NCBI GenBank assembly: GCA_022578605.1
Contig: MU394067.1
Span: forward strand, 496,001 to 560,000
Reading direction: 5' to 3'
Origin: Camillea tinctor
Taxonomy: Eukaryota; Ascomycota; Sordariomycetes; Xylariales; Xylariaceae
DNA length: 64,000 nt
Below, piece by piece: positions 24,426-37,063 of this stretch. The notes beneath the pieces are model-generated. The model worked only from the letters and a program-made list of their open reading frames with translations, searched no databases and was not told where the DNA came from. A program made the translations under genes and the position numbers. Within the stretch, counting starts at the first letter, position 1, and each line of letters starts with the position of its first letter.

Positions 24426-25318
24426 TTGATCGGTTGTAAGAACTGATTGGGTTCTTACTAGTTGGTATGCCAGTGTAGGTTCAGGTACACCTGGTTGAAG
24501 CTTAGTATTAGGATGAACTCAAATAGGTAGTATGTATGGTTTATGGTTATCACATAAGCTTGGCAATAAACTTTCTATCCAAAGTGTTAAAGAATAACTC
24601 GTGATGGTATTCATATTAGTATTTGAGCCCTTCTAGTCAACGTTATGGTGATATACCTAACCATAAAGCCTAATAATTAAGTAAATAGCTAGGTAGTGGT
24701 AATGGGTGCATTGTTTCGAGTTGCATATGTACCAGATTTAATGTAAGAGATATTTTTCGCTTGCTAAGCTACGAGTTTCAAGGGAGAATAATGACTTCAA
24801 ATGTTCTTGTTAGTGATCTTGATATAGGCTATGGACATGGATATATATACTAACCTAGTTAGGTACCTAAGGTTAGAGACGCTTTGTACTCCCCCTTTCC
24901 CCTATTTCGAGGAAGCAGTAGTAGCATGGTACTAAGGTAAGTAAAGCTCTCTTAAAAAAAGGGAAGGGGAAACTTTAACGACCTTTCTTTCCCAATTAAT
25001 ACCTGACCTGCAGCGCCTGCAGCGTTGCCTTGTAAACCTAAAGTACTTGTCAACCCAATATTCCTCCTATATGCATTATTAGTGATAAAATGATGGATTA
25101 AAGTTGTTTATTTATTTAACCTGCAGTGCAATCACGTGGTCTTCCCACCAAATTGAGGCCCAAGCTCCACTTCTCTAGTCTTAAGACAGAAAAAAGTTCG
25201 CCGCTTTTGAAACCCTTTAAATTCTGCCCAGTTCAACTCCATCAACTACCAACTCGTCGCGTCGCATTTCTAGTCCCTCTTATACATCTCCACATCTCTT
25301 GTCGCCGTTGCCTTCATT
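24426..25318. other. Intergenic region with palindromic TAGGTACCTA motif
   Basis: About 0.9 kb, holding the GST 3' flank and the BBP promoter. A perfect palindrome TTAGGTACCTAA at 24859-24870 lies inside a longer imperfect inverted repeat (24850-24876). No gene seen. Confidence 0.45.
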
Positions 25319-27534
25319 ATGTCGTGGAGAAACCAGGGCATTACCGGATCCAACAACATCCCTCTGGGGAAGAGTAGACGCTTTGGTGGCGAGGACGAAG
25401 AAGATGTTAAGAATGAAGGCAGCATTGATGACTATTCTAACGGCGATCGCGATTTGAAGCGCGGTCGCAGCCCCGAACCCAGTACGTTCCTCTCTCTCTC
25501 TTCCTTTTCTAATTTAGTATCCATTTGCATCATTCATATTCTATCGGGATTCGGATAAATGGCAGACTAACCGAACTTGTAACCATTGTAGGAACCGATG
25601 CCGATGGCCCTCGACGACGAAAGAAGCGGAACCGATGGGGTGATGCTTCGGAAAACAAAGCTGCCGGGCTTATGGGTCTTCCGACAGCTATCGTTGCCAA
25701 CATGACCAGCGAGCAACTCGAGGCTTACACTTTACATCTGCGTATCGAGGAGATCAGCCAGAAGCTGAGGATTGATGATGTCGTTCCTGCTGATGGCGAT
25801 AGGTATGCTCTATATTTACATCCTTACTCTATGAACGGTTTCCCCCGAGACCGCCAAGCACATGAAGCTAACCTGTATATTCCTAGATCCCCTTCGCCGC
25901 CGCCGCAGTACGATAACCACGGTCGCCGTGTCAACACCAGAGAATACCGCTACCGGAAGCGTCTCGAAGACGAGAGACACAAGTTGATTGAGAAGGCTAT
26001 GAAGACGATTCCTAACTACCACCCACCGCAGGATTACCGCCGGCCTACCAAGACCCAAGAAAAGGTCTACGTGCCGGTCAACGATTACCCGGAGATTAAC
26101 TTCAGTGAGATTGCTAACCCTCTAACCTTTCTAACTATACTTCTGCCCCCTCTCGTTCAGGATTTTGCTAGCAGCGCCATCGTATCTCGGTGGATGATAT
26201 TTAAATCCTGGCTACATCTAATCCTATACACGTGCTCTAACCTTATTCCTACATGTACTAACACCTAGCTTCTTCTTCCTAAAGTTGGTCTACTTATCGG
26301 CCCTCGTGGCAACACATTGAAGAAGATGGAGACAGAATCCGGTGCCAAGATTGCCATCCGCGGAAAAGGTTCCGTCAAGGAAGGCAAGGGTCGGTCTGAT
26401 GCCGCACATGCCAGTAACCAGGAGGAGGACCTCCATTGCTTGATCATGGCAGATACCGAGGAGAAAGTCAACAAGGCCAAGAAGCTGATCCACAACGTCA
26501 TTGAAACCGTAAGCTTCCCGCTGGGGTTTTGTTACCGAATATGCACTAATGCTAGTCCAGGCCGCCTCTATCCCTGAGGGTCAGAATGAGCTCAAGAGAA
26601 ACCAGCTTCGTGAGCTGGCTGCTCTCAACGGTACGCTGCGTGATGATGAGAATCAGGCTTGCCAGAACTGTGGTCAAATCGGCCACCGCAAGTATGATTG
26701 TCCCGAGAAACAGAACTTTACTGCCAATATCATCTGTCGTGTCTGTGGCAACGCTGGCCACATGGCTCGTGATTGTCCGGATAGACAGAAAGGCGCTAGC
26801 TGGCGCAATGACGGACCTCGCGCAGCGGGCCGCATCGGCGGAGGAGACGCCGTCGACCGTGAATATGAGGTAAGGATTTCTTTCTACGGATCCTGCGGTG
26901 CTATGCAAAGGGTCTGCTTGATGCTAACGTCTCTCAGCAATTCATGCAAGAACTTGGTGGCGGATCTAGCGGACCGCCAGCTCGGATTGAGGCCGGTCCT
27001 GGCTCTTACAACAATGGGGGAGGCAGTGACGCTAAGCCCTGGCAACGAGGACCGACTGGCGCTGCCGCTCCGTGGCGCTCTCGCAACAACGACCATGGCA
27101 ATGAAGGCGGCGGTAATGGCGGTGATGGCGGCGGCGGTGGTGGTTCTGCCCCGTGGCGTGAGCGTAACCGAGGCGGCGATAACCGTGGAGGTTCAGACTA
27201 CTACGGCGGTCGAGACTATAACAATGGTGCCGCCGGCGGTAGTGGTGCTGGTGGTGCCTCTGCTCCTGGTGCTGCTCCTTGGCACCAAGCACCTGCAGCT
27301 CAATCCGGCTATCCGAGCTACCCCGGCTATTCTGGGGCCTACGGTGCGGCTCCCGGCATGGGCCCCCCGCCTGGTCTCCCTGGAAATTCTCTCGGTGCAC
27401 CTCCCGGACTGCCTGGTAACCTTAATGCCTTGATTCAACAGTACGCCGGTGGTGCGGCACCACCTCCGCCGCCTGCTGGCGATGCACCTCCACCCCCTCC
27501 GAGTGATCAGCCTCCTCCCCCTCCTGGTGCTTAG
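25319..27534 (+). CDS. MSL5: Branchpoint-bridging protein (BBP/SF1)
   Basis: Six exons: 25319-25481, 25592-25802, 25887-26104, 26285-26508, 26561-26869 and 26938-27534, giving 573 aa. BBP binds the intron branch sequence in the early spliceosome and bridges to U2AF before U2 snRNP joins. Visible features: the RRRKKRNRWGD segment (SF1 helix-hairpin/ULM region), LPTAIVANMTSEQLEAY, the YPEINF-IGLLIGPRG KH domain (GPRG loop near residue 203), and two CCHC zinc knuckles (C306-C309-H314-C319 and C331-C334-H339-C344). The C-terminus is Gly-rich then Pro-rich, ending in PPPPP runs as in other SF1 proteins. Intron 3 (26105-26284, 180 nt) is much longer than the others, ends in an AAG acceptor and contains several alternative branch and acceptor sites. 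Identification is firm; intron 3 use may be alternative. Confidence 0.95.
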
Positions 27535-28668
27535 AATGTGTTGGCTAGAGGACCGACTAGCCTGCTATTTACTAACAAATTTCGTTACTAATCCTTGTTA
27601 AAAAAGAATTACTACTTGAGGTCATCGTCCTGATAGGATTCACTAACTGCACATGTATGCGTTGCTTTAACATCGGCAGGCTCGTTCAATCGGTATCCTC
27701 ACGTATGGAATAATATCAGACTGCGGTTTTCTTTCCTTTTTAGCAAAAAAAGAACACACAAATAAGATAGTCACCCTATGTGGTGGTCTGAATATGTATG
27801 AATAGGACTAATCTGTAAACAGTGATAAAAACAGAAAATGATAGTTGATGATGCTGCTACCGTATATATGTCTTATATATTTGGTTTGAAACCTTGTGAG
27901 ATATTACACGTATTTCCTATTAATAGCTACTAGACTGTTATGTATGCAAGAAGTATGCATGCAGTAATATTCTCCTATAAACAGTACACAGGGAAGGGAC
28001 ATGGCTAGATACCTCCTATGTTTGGTTTAACATGTAGGAGGTAACAAGACTATGACTTAATTGTAGCGTCTTAAGGGTACCTATATACATGCTTAAGTAG
28101 GGGATGGATAAGGGAGCTAAGGCAAGGAGCTCGGGCCAGGGCCCCGCATTGGCGTGCTTCTAGTGTAATAACGCAGGTCATCTCCAAGGTTACAGGCTGC
28201 TTCTTCAACTTGGACCATTCCATCCTTTTTTTCCCCCTTCTATATTTCAGCTGTAGTCTAGTGTAGACATCGAAAAGCCTCCTGTACCTATTCAACACTG
28301 GTCTTTCAAGGCAATTCGCTGGCCGCGGTTTCAATATGGCCCAAGCCAAACTCTCCTTCTAGTTCAACGTCCGAGAATAATCATCAAGTTCATCCCCCTA
28401 CGTATTTGTTTTCCTTGCATTGGTGTCGCTATCGTGTAGTATTACATGTCCTATTGTTCGATTGTTCTTCTATCTCCCCCCCTGGGCGTTCCGTTTCCCC
28501 ACCTAGATCTCTTCCGAGTCCCTTCACTGGCTTTCTTCCTAATCTACAGTGCTACGCTTCTGCAGTTTGCTGCATGCTGGCCTCTTCCCGGTAGGCCGAT
28601 TGCAAAATAGCAGCTGCACATATATATAGGTTATATATATATACATCCCTACCTGGTAACCGACAACC
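27535..28668. other. Intergenic region between BBP and PFF1
   Basis: About 1.1 kb. It holds the BBP 3' flank and the PFF1 promoter. A TA-rich alternating tract lies at about 28619-28646, directly before the PFF1 start. No other gene seen. Confidence 0.45.
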
Positions 28669-31600
28669 ATGGCCATACCGAACCCTGTCGCCTTCAAGCC
28701 GTTCGCGGTCACCTTCTGGACCACTATAATATATCTCGCCATTCTGATTCCGCTTCTCATCATACACGAAACCGTACCCTCTCCGCCTAGTAAACCGACT
28801 TTATACTCTGGCCTGAACCTGACCAAATCATGGGTTGACCTAACTAAGCTGTCGCGCTACTACCATCCATTCAACAGCCGTGAGAATGACGACGTGCACG
28901 ATTGGCTTCTACACGAGCTGGGGGAGATTAAGAGAGGGAACCAGGCCGATGATAGCAATGTGGTCGTTATTGAAGATATGGTCTCCAATATTACGGCTTT
29001 TGATACCGTCTGGGGAGCCTCAACAACTGGCACGTACTTTGAGGGCACCAACATAATGGTCTATATCCGTGGCCAGGATGACCCGCCTGGAAAATGGTGG
29101 GAGGATGGTAGACGCGGTGCTGACAAGGTCATCGGAAAGGGCGGCGTCTTGCTCAATGCTCATTACGACTCGTATGCCACACTCGGGTGATCTGTATATG
29201 CGAGGTTTGGTTCCAGGTTTGCTAATAATTGTGATCCAGGGTTTCCACTGGCTATGGAGCAACCGACGATGGAATGGGATGCATCACCCTCATGGCGTTG
29301 GTTGACTACTTCTCGCGCCCCGAGAACCAGCCGAAGCGAGGCATTGTTGCTTTGTTCAACAACAACGAGGAAGATTTTCTATGGGGAGCTCAAGCTTTCG
29401 GATATAGCCCCTTTATGCCATTCTGTCATACCTTTCTGAACCTCGAAGGCGCCGGCGCTGGCGGTCGTGCCTTCGTGTTTCGTACTTCAGATACCGAGGT
29501 CACAAGGGCTTACCAAGGAAGCCCGGATCCATTTGGGACTGTCATCACCTCAGATGCCTTCGGTATGGGTGCTATCAGGAGCAATACGGACTACATAGTG
29601 TTCAATGGAATCTTCGGTATAAGAGGTCTTGACATGGCTTTCTACCGTCCTCGAGCGCGTTATCACACGAACCAGGATGATGTCACCCATGCTTCCAGGG
29701 CTAGTCTTTGGCATATGTTGAGCAATTCTCTCCACACCGTGACAAAGCTCTCAGGAGATACAGGTCGTACCTTCATCGGTGAGCCAAGTGATGGCAACCG
29801 CAAAAAGGTGTTCAACGGTAAGGGCAGCGATGCTGTTTGGTTCGACCTTTTCGGAAAGTCGTTCGCCTTGTTCGAATTGAGGTCTCTATTTGCATGGTCC
29901 CTGACCCTCCTAATTGCCACGCCACTAATCCTCCTCGCCCTCACATACCTACTCAGTAAACAGGACAAGTACTACTTCTTTTCCGTGAGAACGTCTGCTT
30001 ATGAGGGGGCCGTCTTCAACCCTGTCCTGCTTGGTGGTCGCAAAGGGATCATCAGATTCCCCTTCGCTTTCCTCGTAGCGGGGGGGCTAGTGGTCGGCTC
30101 CGCCTATTTGATCACCAAGATTAACCCCCTCATCGTTTATAGCAGCGAGTATACGGTGTAAGTCATCTTTGTTGTTTGAATCTCGATCTAGGATCTAACG
30201 GGAAAACTAGATGGGCAATGATGATATCTCTCTTCTATTTCGTCTTTTGGACTATAATGGGCAGTGCGAATTTTGCAAGGCCCAGTGCACTTCATCGAGG
30301 GTACACCCTTATGTGGTTGTTCATCATTGGATGGGCCATGCTAGTCGCCAACACTGTCTTCGAAGACCGCTACCGGATTGGAGGCGGATACATATTCGTC
30401 TTTTTCCAAGCAGCAACCTTCCTCGCTTTGACTATTAGCCTCTGTGAACTGTTTGCCTTGCCAACGAAGTTTTCATATGCACAGCGGGTCCATGAAGAAC
30501 ACGATATCAGAGATCACTTCGACGCTGTTCCGCATGCTGACAATCTCATATCCCCGAGTCGTGAGGAATTGAGTGGAGATGAGAGTAGCAATGAAGATGA
30601 ACAACACTCCCCTGCCACCGAACGGACTCCTTTGGTCGGCGCTAGCCCTAGCGGCACGCGCAAAACTACTTTTGCCACAACCTATCGACGCTCTATTTCA
30701 GCGCTCGTAAACAAGGCACGGTCGAATGGGAGTGACAAGGACAATCAGTATGAATTTGAACAGCCTTGGTCAAGCAGTCTTCCGAGCTGGGCGTGGATTT
30801 TTCAGTTACTTATCCTTGTACCGTTCTTGACCATCCTCATCGCTCAGAACGGGCTTGTATTGGTCTCTGCTGTCGCGCAGACTGGAGCTGACGGTTCCAG
30901 CCTACTGACACCGTACCTTCTCATGGCATTCTTCAGTATATTCCTGGTGCTCCCGATTACCCCCTTCATGCACCGAGTGACACATCATATTCCTTTATTC
31001 CTGATTATGGTATTCATTGCAACTCTAATATACAACCTTGCGGCTTTCCCGTTCTCACAAGACAACCGGTATAAGATCTATTTCCAGCAGACTGTCGACC
31101 TGGATACAGGCGACTCCACGGTCCATTATGCCGGAATCCGAGAATATGTCGAGAAGGCCGTTGCTGAGCTGCCGTCGGCCATGGGCAAGAAATTGAATTG
31201 TGACGCGGGAAGCCTACGTTCCGGACTTGCTACTTGTTCTTACGATGGTTCGGATATCCTACCTAACGTTGTCGACACGGGGCTTCCCCCGCGCGAGGGA
31301 CTAGATCAATGGCTGCACTACAACATCACGCGCGCCGACGGCAAGAACGCGGCGCGCTTCGAGATCGACGGCAGGGAAACGAGATCCTGCGCGATCGCGT
31401 TCGAGAAGCCGATAACCTCGTTCCACGTGCTCGGGGCCAACGAGCCGGACGAACGCTTCGGCAGCGCGCCGGACGGCGGGCTGAGCAAAATCAAGCTGTA
31501 CCGCCGCGACTGGGAGACGCCGTGGGTCGTGGACGTGAAGTGGGAGGAGCAGGGGGATCAAGAGGGAGAGGGGATCCAAGGCCGCGTGCTGTGCTCCTGG

Positions 31601-31726
31601 GACGATGTTAACCAGCAGGGCGCCATCCCCGCGTTCGACGAGGGCATCAAGTTCGCGCCTACGTGGGTCGCGCTCACGAAATTGACTTCGGGACTGTGCG
31701 AGGCGGGTAAGGCGTTTAGGGCTTAG
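28669..31726 (+). CDS. PFF1: Vacuolar membrane protease, M28 family
   Basis: Three exons, 28669-29186, 29240-30157 and 30211-31726, encode 983 aa, the usual length for fungal PFF1. A first membrane helix ([17 protein letters not shown], about residues 20-36) precedes a lumenal M28 zinc peptidase domain. Zinc-ligand motifs in order are AHYDS (His), GATDDG (Asp), NNNEED (catalytic/zinc Glu pair), NLEGAG and RYHTNQDD (His). Several further membrane helices follow (for example from the [19 protein letters not shown] and FVFWTIMG segments), then a lumenal C-terminal domain. Intron 1 splits the codon after the HYD motif and intron 2 lies in a membrane-domain loop; both are 53 nt. The protein is an integral vacuolar membrane metallopeptidase. 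All metal ligands appear intact. Confidence 0.95.
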
Positions 31727-34700
31727 AATGGTATAGCATGGCATGGGCGAAGTGGAAAGTGAAGAGGGAAGAAAGGAGGGGGAGGGAAGGAAAAGGAATA
31801 ATACCAGATGAGATGGGAGAGGGGGATTAGGGGGGGAGGTGTAATTGTAGGGATCACTTGGTTGGGTTGGGTTGGCTTAGGGTAGGGTAGGGTAGGTAGA
31901 ATTGATTGAATAATTCACGTCGCGTGGCGGTTGTCTTGATTGAAAAAGATTCGATTGAATGGAAAACAAAAATGGAATAAAATAGAATGAATCGGGCTGT
32001 GAGGTAGGCGGGATGGGCGAAGAGAGGCGTAGCGGGTAGGGCAGATATTATATCGTATCAAGCTAGAGCTGGATTCGGATTGGGGAACTGCGCATTCTAA
32101 GCGGGACGAGTTCCACGCGAAGCGTGCGCAGAGATGCCGGGATAGGCATTGCCTCGGTTAGCTGCCTACGGTAGGTGGTTTATCTACGGTAGGTGTTGTA
32201 CGGACGGCTTTGTGGATCTGCAACTAGGTACGCAGTGACGGCTGGGATATAAGTATCTACCCGGGGTAGGCCGACTTACCTCGGAGTTGGGGGGTGGGGA
32301 GGAGCTGGGAGATAGGTTAGGGGGCTAGGGGGTTTAACGGTATAGCTAAGTTTGGATGGGTTATAGGCCTCCTGCTGTGGGATCGTTGTAAAAACGTCAC
32401 CTACTTAGCTCGGGGCAGGGAGGGGAGGAGGGAGGGGGGTATATGGGATATATGGTATGGAATGGAATGAATGGGAGGTCTGGGAGGTTGGTTAGGGACA
32501 CGCTTTTTTACTTGTGGGAGTGGGATTGGGATGTATGGGGGGATTGTATGGGGGATTGTTATGAACTGCTTGCTTTGCTCTTGCGGACTTTGAGATATGC
32601 GACGGATGCGCTTGTGCTGGTAGGGAATGGGGGTTAGAGTCGATAACTGGGCATATAGAGAGGTAGAGAGGTGTGGCGAGTGTGTATAGGTTATCTGCGT
32701 ATCTGTCTCTGCCTCTCTTTCTGGGAGGTAGTTATTTGAAATGTGGCGTGATGTGTGTCGAGGGAGGTGTCTGTGTAGGGTGCTGGATCAGATCGATAGA
32801 TCTGCTGGGGAGTATTCATCCGGACTGCCCTCCGGACCATGCGGTTCGTCCGGCTAAGTAGGTAGACAGGTGAGGACGACGAGTTGATATAACCTAGGTA
32901 GCTAAAGAGCTTCCCCGAGACATTCTCTTTCTCTCTGGATATGCGTGTATATTGTGGGTAGACAACTGACTGGATTACTGACCGGCGGCTTGTTTTACAT
33001 CTCCTGGGAAAAGAAATCTCCATCCCGGGTCAAATCTGTTGGGGATCTAGCGTCCTACCTACCTTTTCACATGATATTTCTTCTATAGAGCAGCAAGCCG
33101 GGGAATGAATGGGAGGGGAGCAATAGATCTCAAGACCTGTCTAGACTTCAATCCAAGGGTACGTTGTCATTTTCTGCTCTGTGTGTGTGATTCTATCCAG
33201 AGCTTGCCCTCCCAACTCTTCCACCAAATAGAAAGAAAGAAAGGAAGAGAAAAAGAGAACACCGTTGACAGATAGTCTCGAAATAGAAATGATATGCTAA
33301 CAAGGAAGAGAGGATGGGAGTTGCGACTTCAGATGCTGGCTGCTGCACTACGACGTCGAGGTGCCGGCGCATCTACTTCCGAATCGGGAGGGATGTGGAC
33401 TGGTTGGCCGGTCGGTCTACAGCGACGCGAACGATCCCATCTCAACAATTCGATCCGCGTTCTAGACGAAAGTTGCCTGGGGGGATTTTGCCTATACACA
33501 GTGTCTTTGGTATAGTGTGTCTTTGTAGAGTAGTATGGATTTAATATGGATTAGTATAGAATGGTAGTAACTGGGGGTAGCTGGATGGATGTAAATATCG
33601 GGAGAAGGGGGGAGGGGGAGGGGGTTTTAATCAAACAATCTTCTTGTAGCCGGCGATCTGATTCGCTCGTGATAATCCCTACCTACAGTAACGAACGAAA
33701 GATTGTTTGTCAGTGAAGATGGGTGGACAATTTATATAAGTTAGGTAGGGAGGAAGGTAAGAGAAAAGGAAAAGGGGGTCCAATGGTCAACTTATATAAA
33801 CATGACAAGATGTTGACGAGGGAGGCGATGGATACCTTTGATAAAACTCGAGAGATGCGGGAGTGGGCGACTGGATAAATTAAAAAGAAAACGGGTGATT
33901 GAATATGTAAATGAAACGGTGGGGGAGAGTACAGGTTCTCCGATTCTCCTCTCTTCCCAGGATGAGATAACTTTTACAGCGGCATTGGGGGGGAATCTTT
34001 AAGATCTTCTCTTATTTCTATTTTTGCTCTTCTTCCCACTTGTATCCGATCCTTGCTACTATGAGTAGCAAACACTTCAAATTATTTGTTTCAAGATGTA
34101 ATCAATAATTGCTTTTTTCTTGCTTATTTTATTCCTTCATTTGCTTCAGAGAAATTATATGATAGGTTTCCTTGCCCATGTCATCAATAATGGATCAAGG
34201 GAGTTAGGGTGTACCAGACACGAGTAAGGATCATGCTTAAGTGAAGTAAGAGAGAAGAATATAGAAAGTTGAAAGGTAGTATGTATTATATATATGAGGT
34301 GAGAGAACCTTAATTTAGATACTCCATGTTACCCGAAATGTGTTAGTTGTTTTGAAAAAGGAAATATACCAAAAAGGCCAGATGAACACCTGAAGGTCAG
34401 GAGTAGATACATGTTGATGATGATTGCTTGAGTTGACCGTGATAATCATACATAATAATATACATTCAAAAAGTACATACAACTTGAGAAGATGACACAT
34501 AACTTGCAAGACTCCGTTGTGTCAGTGTAACAACTTGAAGCATGAGCCTTTACTGGAGTTGAGATACGTTGTTAAGTAGTACAGTCGGTACTTGAGGCTG
34601 TTTTGTTTCTTTTTTTCTTTTTTTTTTTTGCCTTCTCTATCTTGCGGTGCTGCCGTTACCCATTCACCAACTTAAATCTTACCCTTGTTCATCAACCCCT

Positions 34701-35479
34701 CCACAGGGTTCTGCATGTATGTATGTTATGTATGTAGTGAGACCAAGAGGTATATCTGCCCGTTCCTGCATTTGCACACATGAAGGGAGGCTGTTACATA
34801 TACACAAATTAGGTAGGTGACGTTAAGCTGAGCGAAGGAATCGAAACAAGCCTTTTTTCGCTTATAACACAATATCCCGGTCTGGTCTAGCCCGGAGCCC
34901 GTTAATATATCTTTACCTAGCTTCCTATTACACTAACGTAGTACATACTGTGGTTTGTTTGCCTTTCGGTATTTGTAGATCCACTGTCTATATATGGTCG
35001 GCTAAGTCTTGGCTTACTACGGCTTCTCCCTTTCTTTCCCAATTAGCTTAACTAGGTAGGGCTGTTTCTTTCTAGAAAAGAGGTGTGTGTGAATCATCTA
35101 TAATAGACACAGACAGGGAAGTATATATGTAAGTGAGTAAATATAAGTATTAGGTGAGTATAAGTTATATATATGTACGCACCCAGCCGATCTTCCTGCT
35201 TCCCTCTCGAAACCCGTCCTCTCCTTCGCTTGCATGCATATATGATACCTCATACAATACTTTATATGTAACAAAGAAACAGCTCTTGTTTCTTTATTTT
35301 TATAAGAAAAAGAATATTCCATTGCGACGTCATTGCCAGACCATATACCCCGGAGTATAATCACTCTATCTAAGCCCAGCCAGCCAAGCACTTATTCCCA
35401 TCCACCTTTCACCTTAGCATTCTAGGAGCTATCTTGACCCCAAACGTATATTCCCATAAATCTATCTGGTTCACCCGCA
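31727..35479. other. Intergenic region, no supported gene
   Basis: About 3.7 kb. It is G-rich on the plus strand near 31750-32640, with repeated GGTAGG, GGGTT and GGGTAGG words, and AT-richer towards 35400. A minus-strand acceptor-like site and a short coding-looking tail near 33637-33690 could be the end of an unseen exon but has no partner. The right end is the promoter of the secreted protein gene. Confidence 0.4.
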
Positions 35480-36217
35480 ATGCTCTCCCGTGCCCTCATC
35501 CTCGCTGCCCTCTCCACCCTCGGCCTGGCCGCCAGCCCTTGCACCACCGGGACGCCCACCGTGACCGCCGGCTACACTATTGACTACGCCCCGGCTAAGC
35601 CGACCATCGCCTTTGAGGAAGGGTACAAGCCCGAGCCCGCGTGGGCGAGCAGCCATGTCGCAGCCACATATGTGAGCTTTCCCCCTCCATATTTCCTCTT
35701 TTGCCTCTCTCTATTCACGATCTCCTTATCATATTCATCCTATACAAGCTTCCCCCCCTATATAATCACCACCGTTACTATACTGCCTTATAAACCTAGT
35801 AGCATGATGCTCATATCAAGCCTCCGGTCGCCTACTCGCCCGATAACTAACAACAAAAAAACATAGTCCTTCGGCGTCCCCGAGCCCATAGAAACCGGCT
35901 TCGCCTACGCCCAGTTCAAGTGCCAGCACTACTGCGCTAACAACGGGGCCGGCGGTTTCTTCGTGGACTACCCCGGCCCCGACGCCACGGCCGGGTCAAA
36001 CTGTGTTTGCTTTGACGACCTGTTAGTAGTTCTCTTACCTTACCTTTCCTGGCTTCTGGGCTTTTCTTTGCTCTCTTCCCCTACCCCCTTAACACCTGAT
36101 GTATAATGGTATAGGCGGCGGTTATGTGCTAACGTGAAATCCCGTAGAATCGACCCGGATACCTTCGTCACTCATAACGAGTCCTGGGTCGGCGCCTGGA
36201 ATCCTATCTGCAAATAA
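35480..36217 (+). CDS. Small secreted cysteine-containing protein (effector candidate)
   Basis: Three exons, 35480-35671, 35867-36021 and 36148-36217, encode 138 aa. The introns have GTGAGC...CATAG with an ATAACTAAC branch and GTTAGT...CGTAG with a GTGCTAACG branch, and the frame closes. The N-terminus is a clear signal peptide (MLSRALILAALSTLGLAA, probable cut after LAA). The mature part has six Cys: one near residue 21, a KCQHYC pair, an NCVC pair and one in the final ICK. Even spacing of Cys pairs suggests disulfides. No domain recognised. The second exon is GC-rich at third positions while the introns are AT-rich. Function is unknown; an extracellular or host/competitor-directed role is inference. 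Confidence 0.8.
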
Positions 36218-37063
36218 AAAAAATATTGATCGTGGTATATTTGAAAGGTTGAAAGGATGGTGGTGTGGATCGAATTGGTAATGAAAAGAAACAGGGACTG
36301 GTACATAAGGGATTGAAAAAGAAGACCGTCGGGTTCGAATACTTCTTTTTCCATGTATGCTCTTCTTCCTTGGTTTTATGTAATGTCCCGTGGGACGATG
36401 GATTATAACTTTTATCTTGGCGTTCTGCGTAAGAAGAGGGCTTGCGAGGTAGCGTGATCAGGGGAGAAGGGGGTATATGGCTATGTGGGTATTAACTCAC
36501 CGAGGTATGCACCTCTAGCAGGGTACATAGGCTTCGCAGTCATTTGAACGTACTCAGTGGCCTTAATGCCTTCATGTATATATCCCTTTATTTTATACAT
36601 TGTTACTTAACATCAGTTACCCTCCCTATGAACAAATTCACAGAATAGGTAGTCTAGCCCAAGCCATTATAGAAAACCAAAAAATAAAAAAGAAGCATCA
36701 CACTGTGTTGGTTGCAAAGGTGTATGTGGGAAACTCGATGTAAATTTATCTACCGCCTTTCCCCTTAATCTATTTTCTCTGTAACTCCAAGGTAAATGCT
36801 GCCCTAAACACTTATAGTGATAGGGGTGTAAACGGATATCGCGAAGCTCAAGTATGTATATCTAAAGGAAAGCAATATGAAACCAAAAAAGTAAAAAGGG
36901 GGTATCAAAACCTTTTCCGGACCCCCCCCCCCCCCTATCATTCTCCCATTCACCTCATCCTGTCGTGCATAATTCTCCCGCGAATTACCAAAACACGTGA
37001 TTTTTTCTTTCTTCCTCTAGTTCCGTTTGCTTTTTCCCCCTCGTTTAGTCAGGCGTCGTCCCT
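36218..37063. other. Intergenic region, no supported gene
   Basis: About 0.85 kb with a C homopolymer of about 15 at 36922-36937. A GGGTTCGAAT-like B-box match near 36330 has no tRNA fold around it. Confidence 0.45.

Noticed and set aside
31866..31892. Telomere-like TTAGGGTAGGGTAGGG
   Set aside because: The unit is TAGGG, not the TTAGGG telomere repeat, only a few copies are present, and it sits in generally G-rich sequence.
33637..33690. Coding-looking minus-strand tail after a CTGTAG acceptor-like site
   Set aside because: No upstream exon with a start codon or coding character could be found.
36325..36350. GGGTTCGAAT B-box-like sequence
   Set aside because: No A box, acceptor stem or cloverleaf can be formed around it.
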